The notes under the pieces: generated by a model
What the model was told of the DNA's origin: nothing
The model's database searches: none
What the model saw: only the letters and a program-made list of their open reading frames with translations
Translations under genes and position numbers: made by a program
Part shown: positions 1-6,561 of the stretch, one piece after another
Numbering within the stretch: the stretch's first letter is position 1
How the letters are laid out: each line of letters opens with the position of its first letter
NCBI GenBank assembly: GCA_964619285.1
Contig: CAZUCT010000176.1
Coordinates: 1-15,573, forward strand
Source of the DNA: CALKCV01 sp964619285
Lineage (GTDB): Bacteria; Cyanobacteriota; Cyanobacteriia; Cyanobacteriales; Microcoleaceae
Length of the DNA stretch: 15,573 nucleotides
Reading direction: 5' to 3'

Positions 1-25
1 CGCCCCGCTTTGAAAAGGCGGGGCG
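1..25. repeat. Perfect 8-bp GC-rich hairpin
   Basis: Arms CGCCCCGC (1-8) and GCGGGGCG (18-25) pair perfectly around a 9-nt loop. No T-run follows directly; the next T-rich stretch is about 18 nt further on. It could be the tail of a gene cut off by the window edge or a dispersed palindrome. The role is unknown. Confidence 0.5.
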
Positions 26-54
26 TGACCTTACTCCCGAGCTTTTTTCGTGTC

Positions 55-154
55 NNNNNNNNNNNNNNNNNNNNNNNNNNNNNNNNNNNNNNNNNNNNNN
101 NNNNNNNNNNNNNNNNNNNNNNNNNNNNNNNNNNNNNNNNNNNNNNNNNNNNNN
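55..154. other. Assembly gap of 100 N
   Basis: Exactly 100 undetermined bases, which is a usual placeholder length. The right edge opens directly onto a 14-bp tandem repeat, so the gap was probably caused by that repeat. The true length is unknown. Confidence 0.95.
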
Positions 155-224
155 CCTAGAAATTCAACCCTAGAAATTCAACCCTAGAAATTCAACCCTA
201 GAAATTCAACCCTAGAAATTCAAA
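155..224. repeat. 14-bp tandem repeat, 5 units visible
   Basis: The unit CCTAGAAATTCAAC occurs four times in a row (155-210), followed by a fifth copy differing in its last base (211-224). The array continues into the N gap on the left, so the copy number is a minimum. Nothing indicates coding. Confidence 0.9.
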
Positions 225-265
225 CAATAAAACGGGTGCGAAATTCAAACAATAAAACGGGTGCG
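216..265. repeat. 25-bp direct repeat ending in the tRNA-Arg 3' end
   Basis: Two perfect adjacent copies (216-240 and 241-265) start with AAATTCAA, shared with the 14-bp array, and end with AAAACGGGTGCG. The last 8 bases of the right copy (258-265) are the 3' end of the tRNA-Arg gene, including the discriminator complement and the acceptor strand. The left copy therefore carries a duplicate of the tRNA 3' end. This could be slippage or a remnant of integration at the tRNA. Confidence 0.9.
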
Positions 266-331
266 GCAGGACTCGAACCTGCGACAGGTGACTTAGAAGG
301 TCACTACTCTATCCAGCTGAGTTACGCACCC
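258..331 (-). tRNA. tRNA-Arg (anticodon UCU)
   Basis: Read on the minus strand this folds as a normal cloverleaf. The 7-bp acceptor stem is GGGTGCG/CGCACCC and the discriminator is G. The D arm is seen in AGCTGGATAGAGT. The anticodon stem GTGAC/GTCAC encloses loop CTTCTAA with anticodon TCT. The T arm contains GGTTCGAGTCC. CCA is not encoded, which is common in cyanobacteria. UCU reads AGA and AGG arginine codons. The 3' end lies against a direct repeat that duplicates its last 8 bases. Confidence 0.95.
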
Positions 332-359
332 AAAGGACAAAATGCCAATATTCATTAGT

Positions 360-390
360 ATTATACCCTAAAAATCAATTGATTGAGCAA
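360..390 (-). promoter_or_regulatory. Promoter of tRNA-Arg
   Basis: On the minus strand a perfect -10 hexamer TATAAT (365-360) lies 28 nt upstream of the tRNA 5' end. A weak -35 TTGCTC (390-385) sits 19 nt further upstream. The spacing is slightly long, but the -10 box and its position fit a sigma-70 type promoter for the tRNA. Confidence 0.6.
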
Positions 391-676
391 GCAAGATTAA
401 AAAAGGGACCGAGGGAAGAGGAACTGCGGCCAGCAGTTTTGAAGGTCAAAAATTGAGTCGGGCTTGAATGCCGAGAAATACAAAATCTAAAAATCAACGA
501 GAGCTAAAGGGCCAGCTAAAGGCAGGTAGCGATCGCCATTCATACTAAAATGACACCAACAGCAAATCAGGCCATTAAAGGTTGGGGATAGCTGTGGGGG
601 GAGTTTGGTTATTCTGATTACCAGCTAGTAGATTAAAGTCTTTTATGCTAGACTCAGCAGCATACCGCAATATATC
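391..676. other. Non-coding stretch without recognised features
   Basis: This is the stretch between the tRNA-Arg promoter and the small ORF at 677. It has one HIP1 octamer near 533. I see no convincing ORF, hairpin or promoter here. It may hold leader or promoter sequence for the plus-strand gene that starts at 882. Confidence 0.5.
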
Positions 677-799
677 ATGCTGTTAAAGTCAAGTCAAAAG
701 CAGTTAATACCTATATTAAAAATTGCAGAATGTCATTGGCAAAGATTCAATGCACTCGACAAGAGCGAAGAAAATGAATCGGAAAAAGAAGAAGAATGA
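677..799 (+). CDS. Possible 40-residue protein
   Basis: An ATG-to-TGA frame encodes 40 residues. It starts MLLKSSQKQLIPILKIAECHW, has a hydrophobic/amphipathic first half with Trp, Cys and His, and ends in a highly charged tail rich in Glu (SEKEEE). The mixed composition looks more protein-like than a random frame, but no Shine-Dalgarno sequence is visible before the ATG and I do not recognise a family. It lies 82 nt upstream of the conserved gene at 882 on the same strand, so it could be a leader ORF or an independent small protein. It could also be chance. Confidence 0.3.
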   Translation: MLLKSSQKQLIPILKIAECHWQRFNALDKSEENESEKEEE

Positions 800-811
800 C
801 ACTTTTTTCCC

Positions 812-833
812 TTGTAGGGATTAATCCTTACAA
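812..833. promoter_or_regulatory. 22-bp near-perfect palindrome upstream of the gene at 882
   Basis: TTGTAGGGATTAATCCTTACAA reads almost identically on both strands; the only imperfect pair is G against T. It is centred on ATTAAT and lies 49 bp before the next start codon. The symmetry without a loop fits a dimeric-regulator operator better than an RNA hairpin. No regulator is identified. Confidence 0.35.
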
Positions 834-881
834 ATTACTGGGAGAGAAGCTCACCAAGTAATAGCCGTTCAGGATACTGTC

Positions 882-1553
882 ATGTTTATTCTCAAAAGGC
901 AGGATGTTGAAATTACAAGCATTCAACACCCCAAGCGGGATCAACAAATCCCCATACTAAATTATCAGGGGCAGACATTTCGCCTAATAAACGTGTTTAA
1001 TGCCCAACAAGCAGAAGAGGCGAGGGCATTCTGGCGCGATTTAACCGATAACCGTGGCAAAGCCTGTGTCTTGCTAGAGGAGACCGATCGCTATAGCGTT
1101 TGGGGGAAAGTTCGCTTAGAACAGCTTACTAGCGAAGAAGGCGGGGTTGGGGATGCCCTTTCTCCATTGTTTACTCAAGGTTGTCTGTTACTATTGCAAG
1201 CAGTCTATTTTGACGTTGAGGACTTATTGGGGAATAGACAGGCTAAATCCTTTCAGAAAGATATAGGTAAAGTCTTTAAGCAGGGCAAATTCCCCCAAGC
1301 CGACTCCCCTGATGCGGTGAAAACCTTGCTAACGGTGGATCCCTTAACCAGCTTGCAAGTACCTCCTTGGCAGGACAATCATCTTAATATGCTATTGGAA
1401 GAGCTCTATCGCTTGGGCAAAGACTATTTTGGTAATACCAGCTTTGTGGAGGGTATTAATGAAATACTCCAAGATCTGCCCTCAAGCGATCGCAGTCAGT
1501 TTTTAAGTTGGTTAAATCAATCTTCTGGTGGCAAAGAGTGGGCCAATGGCTAA
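882..1553 (+). CDS. Conserved cyanobacterial protein of unknown function
   Basis: This 223-residue soluble protein has no signal peptide or membrane segment. The N-terminal half (MFILKRQDVE, then a stretch containing PILNYQGQTFRLINVF and LTDNRGKACVLLEE) resembles, from memory, the family annotated as Npun_F0813 in cyanobacteria, whose function is not known. The C-terminal half carries DVEDLLGNRQAKSFQKDIGK and later LEELYRLGKDYFGN. The ATG start agrees with the family's typical beginning as I recall it. A 22-bp palindrome precedes the gene and may regulate it. The next gene starts 175 nt downstream on the same strand, which is too far to claim an operon. Certainty that it is a real gene is high; the function is not assigned. 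Confidence 0.85.
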   Translation: MFILKRQDVEITSIQHPKRDQQIPILNYQGQTFRLINVFNAQQAEEARAFWRDLTDNRGKACVLLEETDRYSVWGKVRLEQLTSEEGGVGDALSPLFTQGCLLLLQAVYFDVEDLLGNRQAKSFQKDIGKVFKQGKFPQADSPDAVKTLLTVDPLTSLQVPPWQDNHLNMLLEELYRLGKDYFGNTSFVEGINEILQDLPSSDRSQFLSWLNQSSGGKEWANG

Positions 1554-1728
1554 AGAAAAGAAAGAATTGAATTGTACGTTGACCCAGGATCGAGACCACA
1601 GCCAAAACTCCTATTTCGATGCCTTCACAAATAGGTAAGCTGGAAATCCCAGTCAGCCTGGAATTGGCATTATCCATATAATGAAAAGCTAGTTATGCCT
1701 TTTAGAAGAAGCCTATTAGAAGAAGCAT

Positions 1729-2790
1729 ATGAGTAGTCCTTCAGAAAAGTCCTCTACTTCTCAATCCTTGCTATCAGCTCAGACTGTTGTCATAACTGGA
1801 ATTGTCTGGGGTGTAGTAGCACTACTGTTTTTTTTGTTATTTAGCGTTCCTTTGCCAGGAGAAGAGTTACCTTTGTGGTATTCTATTGGCACTTATGTAT
1901 TTGAACTAGGAGCATTCCTAGTAGCGTCGGTGGTCTGTTTTAGAAATTGGCAAAGCCCCCAAATGGTCAGCGGACGTAATGTCTGGCTGTTTATTGGTTT
2001 GGGAATGTTTTGTTATTTCCTCGCCGGGGTGATATTTGGTTTTTGGGAATTGTTGTGGGAATTAGATCCTGATGTCTCCCTAGCAGATGTCTTTTATATT
2101 GCCTCGTACATCTTTCTCGGATGGGGCATGACTTTAGCAGTGACTTCCAAACGACTAAATTTAGAACTTTGGCAGTGGGGAGTTTTAAGTGGAGTAGCTG
2201 TGGCTGGGATCCTATTTGGTATTTGGATAGCTTCTCCGACGTTTTTTGGACTGCTACCAGCATCCGAACCCGCACCCATAGAGGTAGCATCCCCAGAAGC
2301 GGCGATGGCCAACGCCCATAAGCTCGACAATTCAGATTCTCAAACAACAGCAGTTTTGCGAGAGGCCACTGTTAATAAAACTGCTGAAGAAGAGGAAGAG
2401 GAAGAGGAAGAGGAAGAGTCTGAATCCTTGGCCCCGGCTTTGATAGAACAAATCGATGATACCCTAGAGCCCTTTGCTTATGGGGTCAATTTGTTTTACA
2501 TTATTGCTGATGTTTTCTTGCTGATCGTTGCTACAGCATTGCTTTTGGCTTTCTGGGGCGGACGTTTTTCTCAGTCTTGGCGGATGATTGCTGCTGCTAC
2601 ATTTTCCCTTTACATAGCGGATATGTATTTTAAGTGGGCAGATGCTCAGGCTGAGGGAGCTTATGAAAGCGGCGCTCTGTTGGAAGTGTTTTTTGTGTTC
2701 ACAGCCATACTGTTCGCTATTGGTGCAGTGCTGGAATATGACATCTCTACCCGTTCTCGTCAAAGCAGACGCAGGCGGGGCGCTTCTTAA
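1729..2790 (+). CDS. Eight-segment membrane protein with poly-Glu loop
   Basis: The protein is 353 residues long with about eight hydrophobic segments: near residues 19-42, 52-72, 86-110, 122-140, 150-175, 246-272, 285-304 and 316-336. Between segments five and six lies a polar loop of about 70 residues, including a run of about 11 consecutive Glu encoded by GAA/GAG repeats near 2388-2417. The motif DVSLADVFYIASY after the third segment resembles the SLADxxY signature seen in the membrane parts of some bacterial signalling proteins, but no output domain (GGDEF, kinase) follows here. The C-terminus is basic (RSRQSRRRRG), suggesting it is cytoplasmic. An AGAAGA stretch just before the ATG could be a weak ribosome site. 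The function is unknown. Confidence 0.8.
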   Translation: MSSPSEKSSTSQSLLSAQTVVITGIVWGVVALLFFLLFSVPLPGEELPLWYSIGTYVFELGAFLVASVVCFRNWQSPQMVSGRNVWLFIGLGMFCYFLAGVIFGFWELLWELDPDVSLADVFYIASYIFLGWGMTLAVTSKRLNLELWQWGVLSGVAVAGILFGIWIASPTFFGLLPASEPAPIEVASPEAAMANAHKLDNSDSQTTAVLREATVNKTAEEEEEEEEEEESESLAPALIEQIDDTLEPFAYGVNLFYIIADVFLLIVATALLLAFWGGRFSQSWRMIAAATFSLYIADMYFKWADAQAEGAYESGALLEVFFVFTAILFAIGAVLEYDISTRSRQSRRRRGAS

Positions 2791-2917
2791 AAATTTGGCT
2801 CGTAGCAAGCTAAAATCTTTATTAGCCAGGGGAAGCGAAAATCGGTCGGATACCCCCGCTCGGTCGATATTCTCCTGGTTTCGATTGAAATAAATATTTT
2901 TACAACAACCTACAAGG

Positions 2918-3766
2918 ATGACGGCTACAAAACTTTCAGATGCTCAAAAACAGGAAATTATCGAGCTATATCGAGAAACGGAGGAAAATACTGTAACTCT
3001 GGCAGACCGCTATGGGGTAAGTAGTTCTACTGTTAGACGCATCCTCCAAGGGGCTATCCCAGTGGATGAATATAAAGCTTTGGTCCAGCAAAAGCAAAAG
3101 CGATCGCACAGTCAGTCCCAAAAAAGTGATTCGGCCTCGGCCCGGGATGAGGATGAGGAAGAATTTCCAATTCCTAGTCCCAGAAGACGCAAGAGAGCTT
3201 CATCCGTTCTTGAGTCAGAGGAAGAGGAAGATGAAGATGAAGAGGAAGAAGATGAGGATGCCTCTGAGGAAAACTACGATTTGCCAAAAAGGGATTTAGA
3301 AGAATTGCTGGAGCTTGGGGAGCCACTGGACGAGTTTGATGAGGAAGAAGCGGAAGATTTAGAAGATTTTGCTGGGGATGAATTGGAGGAAGATGAGGAA
3401 TTGGAGGATGAATTGGACGTTCCTTATACTCTCTCTGTCCAACCTTCTTTTCAAACTAAAGTCCAAGTTTTACCTCTTTCTGAAGCTGTAATTCCTAAAA
3501 TCTGTTATTTGGTGGTAGATCGTTCTACGGAATTGGTCACTCCTCCACTTATGGCTTTTGGCGAATTGGGACAAATTCCGGCTGAAGAATCTCAGGAAAA
3601 AACTTTGCCAGTTTTTGACAATCATCGGGTGGCAAAGCGCTTTTCTGCTCGCAACCAGCGAGTTTTAAAGGTGCCGGATGGAAAGATGTTGAAACAAACT
3701 TCTTCTTATTTACAAGCTAAGGGTATTAGCAGGTTGTTAATTGACGGACAAGTTTATCGATTTTAG
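2918..3766 (+). CDS. Helix-turn-helix protein with long acidic middle
   Basis: The protein is 282 residues in three parts. Residues 5-45 form a homeodomain-like helix-turn-helix (DAQKQEIIELYRE, LADRYGVSSSTVRRIL) as in transposase or resolvase DNA-binding heads. Residues 60-95 are basic and polar. Residues 77-168 are dominated by Glu and Asp, with runs such as EEEEDEDEEEEDED. Residues 172-282 look like a folded domain (KICYLVVDRSTELVTPP, then SRLLIDGQVYRF at the very end). No catalytic DDE or recombinase domain is present, so it is more likely a DNA-binding or chromatin-like regulator than a transposase. It lies 127 nt after the poly-Glu membrane protein. The ATG follows AAGG very closely. The family name is not known to me. 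Confidence 0.85.
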   Translation: MTATKLSDAQKQEIIELYRETEENTVTLADRYGVSSSTVRRILQGAIPVDEYKALVQQKQKRSHSQSQKSDSASARDEDEEEFPIPSPRRRKRASSVLESEEEEDEDEEEEDEDASEENYDLPKRDLEELLELGEPLDEFDEEEAEDLEDFAGDELEEDEELEDELDVPYTLSVQPSFQTKVQVLPLSEAVIPKICYLVVDRSTELVTPPLMAFGELGQIPAEESQEKTLPVFDNHRVAKRFSARNQRVLKVPDGKMLKQTSSYLQAKGISRLLIDGQVYRF

Positions 3767-3777
3767 CTTATAAAAAT

Positions 3778-3806
3778 AGCGAGCAAGATGCTCGCTTTCT
3801 TTTTTC
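3778..3806 (+). terminator. Intrinsic terminator, possibly bidirectional
   Basis: Stem AGCGAGCA (3778-3785) and TGCTCGCT (3789-3796) are perfect around an AGA loop and are followed by TTCTTTTTTCT. On the other strand the hairpin is followed by ATTTTTA, so it can also end transcription of the converging minus-strand genes. It lies 12 nt after the stop of the HTH gene. Confidence 0.85.
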
Positions 3807-3854
3807 TCGTTTTCTTGGAAATGGGAAAAAATTAACCACTAACAAAAGCTGAGT

Positions 3855-4109
3855 TTAAACATCCCCTTGCTGGTGGCTTTTTTGCTGCTTTTTAGAATCT
3901 TTAGAAAATAAAAGAGGTAGCAAAATAGCCGCAACGATCGCTCCTATAGAAAAACTAAAAGCTAATATTACTCCTATGGGTAGTGGAATGGATTGCTGAT
4001 TGAAAAAGTTTAAAGAAATTTGAGTGGCATTTTGCACGGAAAGGATAGCGAGCGTGCTTGCCAAAAGACCTACTATTAAACTGGTTAAAATTGGTGCGAT
4101 AACTTTCAT
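3855..4109 (-). CDS. LapA-domain (DUF1049) small membrane protein
   Basis: An 84-residue protein with two membrane segments (about 4-24 and 44-68) separated by a short stretch with SVQNATQISLNFF and SIPLPIGVILAFS. That pattern is typical of the LapA/DUF1049 family, whose members sit in the inner membrane; E. coli LapA is linked to lipopolysaccharide assembly. The tail is short, charged and rich in Lys and Gln (KDSKKQQKSHQQ). The gene lies 22 nt after the stop of the broken DUF423 gene on the same strand, so the two were probably co-transcribed. It ends before the shared hairpin terminator. The specific role in cyanobacteria is not established. Confidence 0.8.
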   Translation of the reverse strand: MKVIAPILTSLIVGLLASTLAILSVQNATQISLNFFNQQSIPLPIGVILAFSFSIGAIVAAILLPLLFSKDSKKQQKSHQQGDV

Positions 4110-4131
4110 GGGTAATTGGTAATAGTTCGAT

Positions 4132-4514
4132 TTATTGAAAATTGAAGGCAGATATAGCTAGAAAACCCCATCCTACGATAAAAGCTGCGCCGCCGATGGG
4201 TGTAATCGCTCCCAACCATTTAATATTTGTTAAACTTAAGGCATATAAACTGCCGGAAAAAATAATTATGCCCGCTATAAAAGCATAACCGGAAGCCCCT
4301 AAAAACTTGGGTGAAAATTTTTCTTGCTCTAATAACAAGGCTACTAGCAATAAAGCTAGGGCGTGGTACATTTGATAGCGGGTTACCAAAATTTCTCAAA
4401 AATTTCTAGGGAGCGATCGCTCAAACTACCTTTTAAAGCATGAGAAGCAAATGCTCCTGCGGCTACAGCTAAACCACCTAAAATAGAGGCGATCGCTAAA
4501 AAAAATTGACTCAT
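4132..4514 (-). pseudogene. DUF423 (YgdD-like) membrane protein, frameshifted
   Basis: Two overlapping frames together make one DUF423 protein. The first (4514-4383) encodes MSQFFLAIASILGGLAVAAGAFASHALK in two adjoining parts and ends LEIFEKFW-stop. The second (from about 4389 to 4132) continues with TRYQMYHALALLLVALL and the family's SGSLYALSL and ITPIGGAAFIVGW blocks. The second frame has a TGA just upstream of the junction, so the lesion lies within about 13 nt, in AAATTTTGG. One extra T would restore a continuous reading of about 127 residues, close to the usual family length. It is either a true mutation or a homopolymer sequencing error. Four membrane segments would be expected in the intact protein. 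The ATG at 4514 is preferred because an upstream extension to 4604 would run into chlM. Confidence 0.75.
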
Positions 4515-4521
4515 AATTTTT

Positions 4522-4542
4522 GGGAATTGGGAATTGGGAATA
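4522..4542. repeat. Heptanucleotide repeat GGGAATT, 3 units
   Basis: GGGAATT occurs at 4522-4528 and 4529-4535, then GGGAATA at 4536-4542, followed by a near-palindromic TAGCTATCCCAA. It lies just upstream of the DUF423 start on the minus strand. Such heptamer runs are a known cyanobacterial repeat style. Confidence 0.8.
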
Positions 4543-4576
4543 GCTATCCCAATATTCCCACAAAAAGCTAAATTTA

Positions 4577-5260
4577 CTACCGAACTGCTTCTAAAAGGCG
4601 ACAAAAATAGAAGCTGGTACTGATACTAGCTTGACGATTTATAGAAAAACCCTGACTTTCCAGAATTTTAACAATATCTGTTTCGCGATGCTGGTAAGCG
4701 CGAGTAGTTTTGCTCGGTCCTGGAAACAACTCTCCCACCTTTTTCAACAAACTTAAATATAAAGTTTTGGGGGCAAAACTAAGAATTACCCGAGACTGAG
4801 CCAAAGAACACAAATGAGAAATCATTTCCTCAGCTTTTTCCTGGGGATAATGAATCAAAACATCCAAACAAATAACCGTGTGAAAGCTGCCGTTCAAAGT
4901 TTCTAAATCTTGGGCGGCAAAGCTAAAATTATCGGTTTTAATTAAAGTGTTTTTAGCTCGTTCGTAGGCTTCTGCCACCATTTTTTCCGAGATGTCGCTG
5001 CCGAGAACTCTGGCTCCGCCATGGGCCAAGGGAATGCTGAGACTGCCGACACCGCAGCCGGCATCGCAAACGGACAAACCGGATAAATTGCCATCGGCCT
5101 GCAACCAGTTTAGCACCGTATCGACGGTTTGCTGATGTCCCTTGCGGATATCCAGTTGGACTTTATTAACTTGGCCGTCGCCATAGATTCGCCGCCAGCG
5201 ATCGAAGCCAGTGGAATTAAAATACTGCGTAACAATGGTTTTGTCGTCTACCGCGCCCAT
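4577..5260 (-). CDS. chlM: Magnesium-protoporphyrin IX O-methyltransferase
   Basis: ChlM uses S-adenosylmethionine to methylate the C13 propionate of Mg-protoporphyrin IX, the step between Mg-chelatase and the oxidative cyclase in chlorophyll synthesis, at the membrane. The 227-residue protein has the expected length. The N-terminus DDKTIVTQYFNSTGFDRWRRIYG is characteristic of BchM/ChlM. The SAM-binding motif I is VCDAGCGVGSLSIPLA (about 64-79), followed by SDISEKMVAEA. Later come VICLDVLIHYP and the C-terminal half with LFPGPSKTTRAYQHRE, all typical. The ATG at 5260 gives the family N-terminus. The gene is divergent from the GluR0-like gene and is followed 62 nt later by the broken DUF423 gene. 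It is an essential pigment gene in phototrophs, and this is the strongest taxonomic marker in the window. Confidence 0.95.
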   Translation of the reverse strand: MGAVDDKTIVTQYFNSTGFDRWRRIYGDGQVNKVQLDIRKGHQQTVDTVLNWLQADGNLSGLSVCDAGCGVGSLSIPLAHGGARVLGSDISEKMVAEAYERAKNTLIKTDNFSFAAQDLETLNGSFHTVICLDVLIHYPQEKAEEMISHLCSLAQSRVILSFAPKTLYLSLLKKVGELFPGPSKTTRAYQHRETDIVKILESQGFSINRQASISTSFYFCRLLEAVR

Positions 5261-5410
5261 CTAATCTATCTGTCCCAAATTAAGCGATGTTCTAGAGTTT
5301 AACTTTATCATTTTCTTGGGGCGTTTTTGGCTGCTAGACAGCCTCAAACGACCTTGCAGATAACGAGACTAAATTTATTGAAGGCCAAAATTATTAGAAA
5401 TTTAGATTTC

Positions 5411-6508
5411 ATGGGACAATCGAACAAAAAGAACAAAAAAAGGTGTTTTTTTCTACTGGTTGGTTTTTTAGGGTTTTTGAGTTTTCCTCACAGGTCTGCC
5501 CTGGCCCAAAGCTTAAAGGTGGGGGTGGCAGGTTCGGCACCTTTTGTCATCGAAGAAGGAGGTATCACTGGGGGTATAAGCGTGGAAATTTGGCAAAAAA
5601 TTGCTGCTGAGGAAAAACTCGAATACGAACTAATTCCCCAAGAGAGCGTGGCCGCTTCTATCGAAGCTATTAATACAGGCCAATTAGATTTTGCGATCGG
5701 GTCCGTTAGCATTACTTCCGATCGCCTCCAACAGGTTAAGTTCACTCAGCCTTTTTTTGTGGCAGAGATTGGCCTTTTACTTCCGAGTAAGCCCCCGAGT
5801 TTCTGGGACCGCATTCAACCTTTTTTTGGGCTGGCTTTTATTTCTTCCGTGGCCTTACTGGTGGCCTGCGTGTTTGTGGTGGGGAATCTGTTGTGGTTGG
5901 CCGAAAGGCGTCGCAATGGGGAACAGTTTCCGGCGAGTTACTGGCGAGGGGTTGGTAATGGAATGTGGTGGGCAATAGTTACTTTGACTACGGTGGGTTA
6001 CGGCGATCGCGCCCCAATCACCAAAAGCGGAAGGGCGATCGCGAGCGTTTGGATGATAATCGCTACAGTTACTCTTTCTTCTCTCACCGCAGGTATCGCT
6101 ACTACTTTAACTCTTTCTTTGTCTAACCAAGGTTTTGAAAGATTCGCGCAACCGCAAGATATTAACGGGGCATCTATAGGGGTGGTAACTGATACCACAG
6201 GAGAAAGATGGGCACAAGAATATGGAGCTAACTTAAGCCTAACTAATACTTTAGAAGAGGCGATCGAGCTTTTGATAGAAAATCGAGTGGATGGAGTAGT
6301 TTTCGATGCTCCAGCTCTTAAATATTATTTGCACCAACATCCAAAAAAGGGTTTGAGACTAGCTGACTTTTATTTTGCTAGAGAAAATTACGGTTTTATG
6401 TTCCCAAATAACAGTCCTTTATTAGAACGATTTAACGTAGCGCTAGTGGAACTTCAGGAACGAGGGATTATTGCTGATATTGAAGCCAAACATTTAGAAA
6501 CAGACTAG
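5411..6508 (+). CDS. GluR0-type glutamate-gated potassium channel
   Basis: The order of parts is that of a prokaryotic ionotropic glutamate receptor. A signal peptide (about 1-33, KKNKKRCFFLLVGFLGFLSF then ALAQ) comes first. The first half of a periplasmic solute-binding domain follows, including SITSDRLQQVKFTQPF, whose Arg normally contacts the ligand carboxylate. Then come membrane segment M1, a pore helix with filter TVGYGD (194-199), segment M2, and the second half of the binding domain with DGVVFDAPALKYYL. TVGYGD is the potassium-channel filter, as in Synechocystis GluR0. I start at the ATG at 5411, which begins directly before the signal peptide; a TTG frame extends upstream to 5327 but would bury the signal. 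Length is 365 residues. Ligand identity (glutamate or another amino acid) is inferred. Confidence 0.9.
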   Translation: MGQSNKKNKKRCFFLLVGFLGFLSFPHRSALAQSLKVGVAGSAPFVIEEGGITGGISVEIWQKIAAEEKLEYELIPQESVAASIEAINTGQLDFAIGSVSITSDRLQQVKFTQPFFVAEIGLLLPSKPPSFWDRIQPFFGLAFISSVALLVACVFVVGNLLWLAERRRNGEQFPASYWRGVGNGMWWAIVTLTTVGYGDRAPITKSGRAIASVWMIIATVTLSSLTAGIATTLTLSLSNQGFERFAQPQDINGASIGVVTDTTGERWAQEYGANLSLTNTLEEAIELLIENRVDGVVFDAPALKYYLHQHPKKGLRLADFYFARENYGFMFPNNSPLLERFNVALVELQERGIIADIEAKHLETD

Positions 6509-6561
6509 ATAGTTCGTAGTAATCGCGTTAGTGATTCTAGCAGCGATCGCTACCAACCTTT

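Noticed and set aside
155..265. CRISPR array
   Set aside because: The 14-bp and 25-bp repeats are directly adjacent with no unique spacers between copies, so they are tandem repeats.
2918..3766. Transposase gene of an insertion sequence
   Set aside because: Only the HTH head resembles transposases. There is no DDE or HUH catalytic region and no terminal inverted repeats flank it.
4383..4400. Programmed -1 frameshift in DUF423
   Set aside because: The usable window contains no X-XXY-YYZ heptamer in the proper phase, and DUF423 is normally a single frame.
4515..4604. Longer start of the first DUF423 half
   Set aside because: The extension runs through heptamer repeats into chlM, and the family N-terminus matches the ATG at 4514.
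5327..5410. Upstream TTG start of the GluR0-like gene
   Set aside because: It would add 28 residues before a clear signal peptide that begins right after the ATG at 5411.
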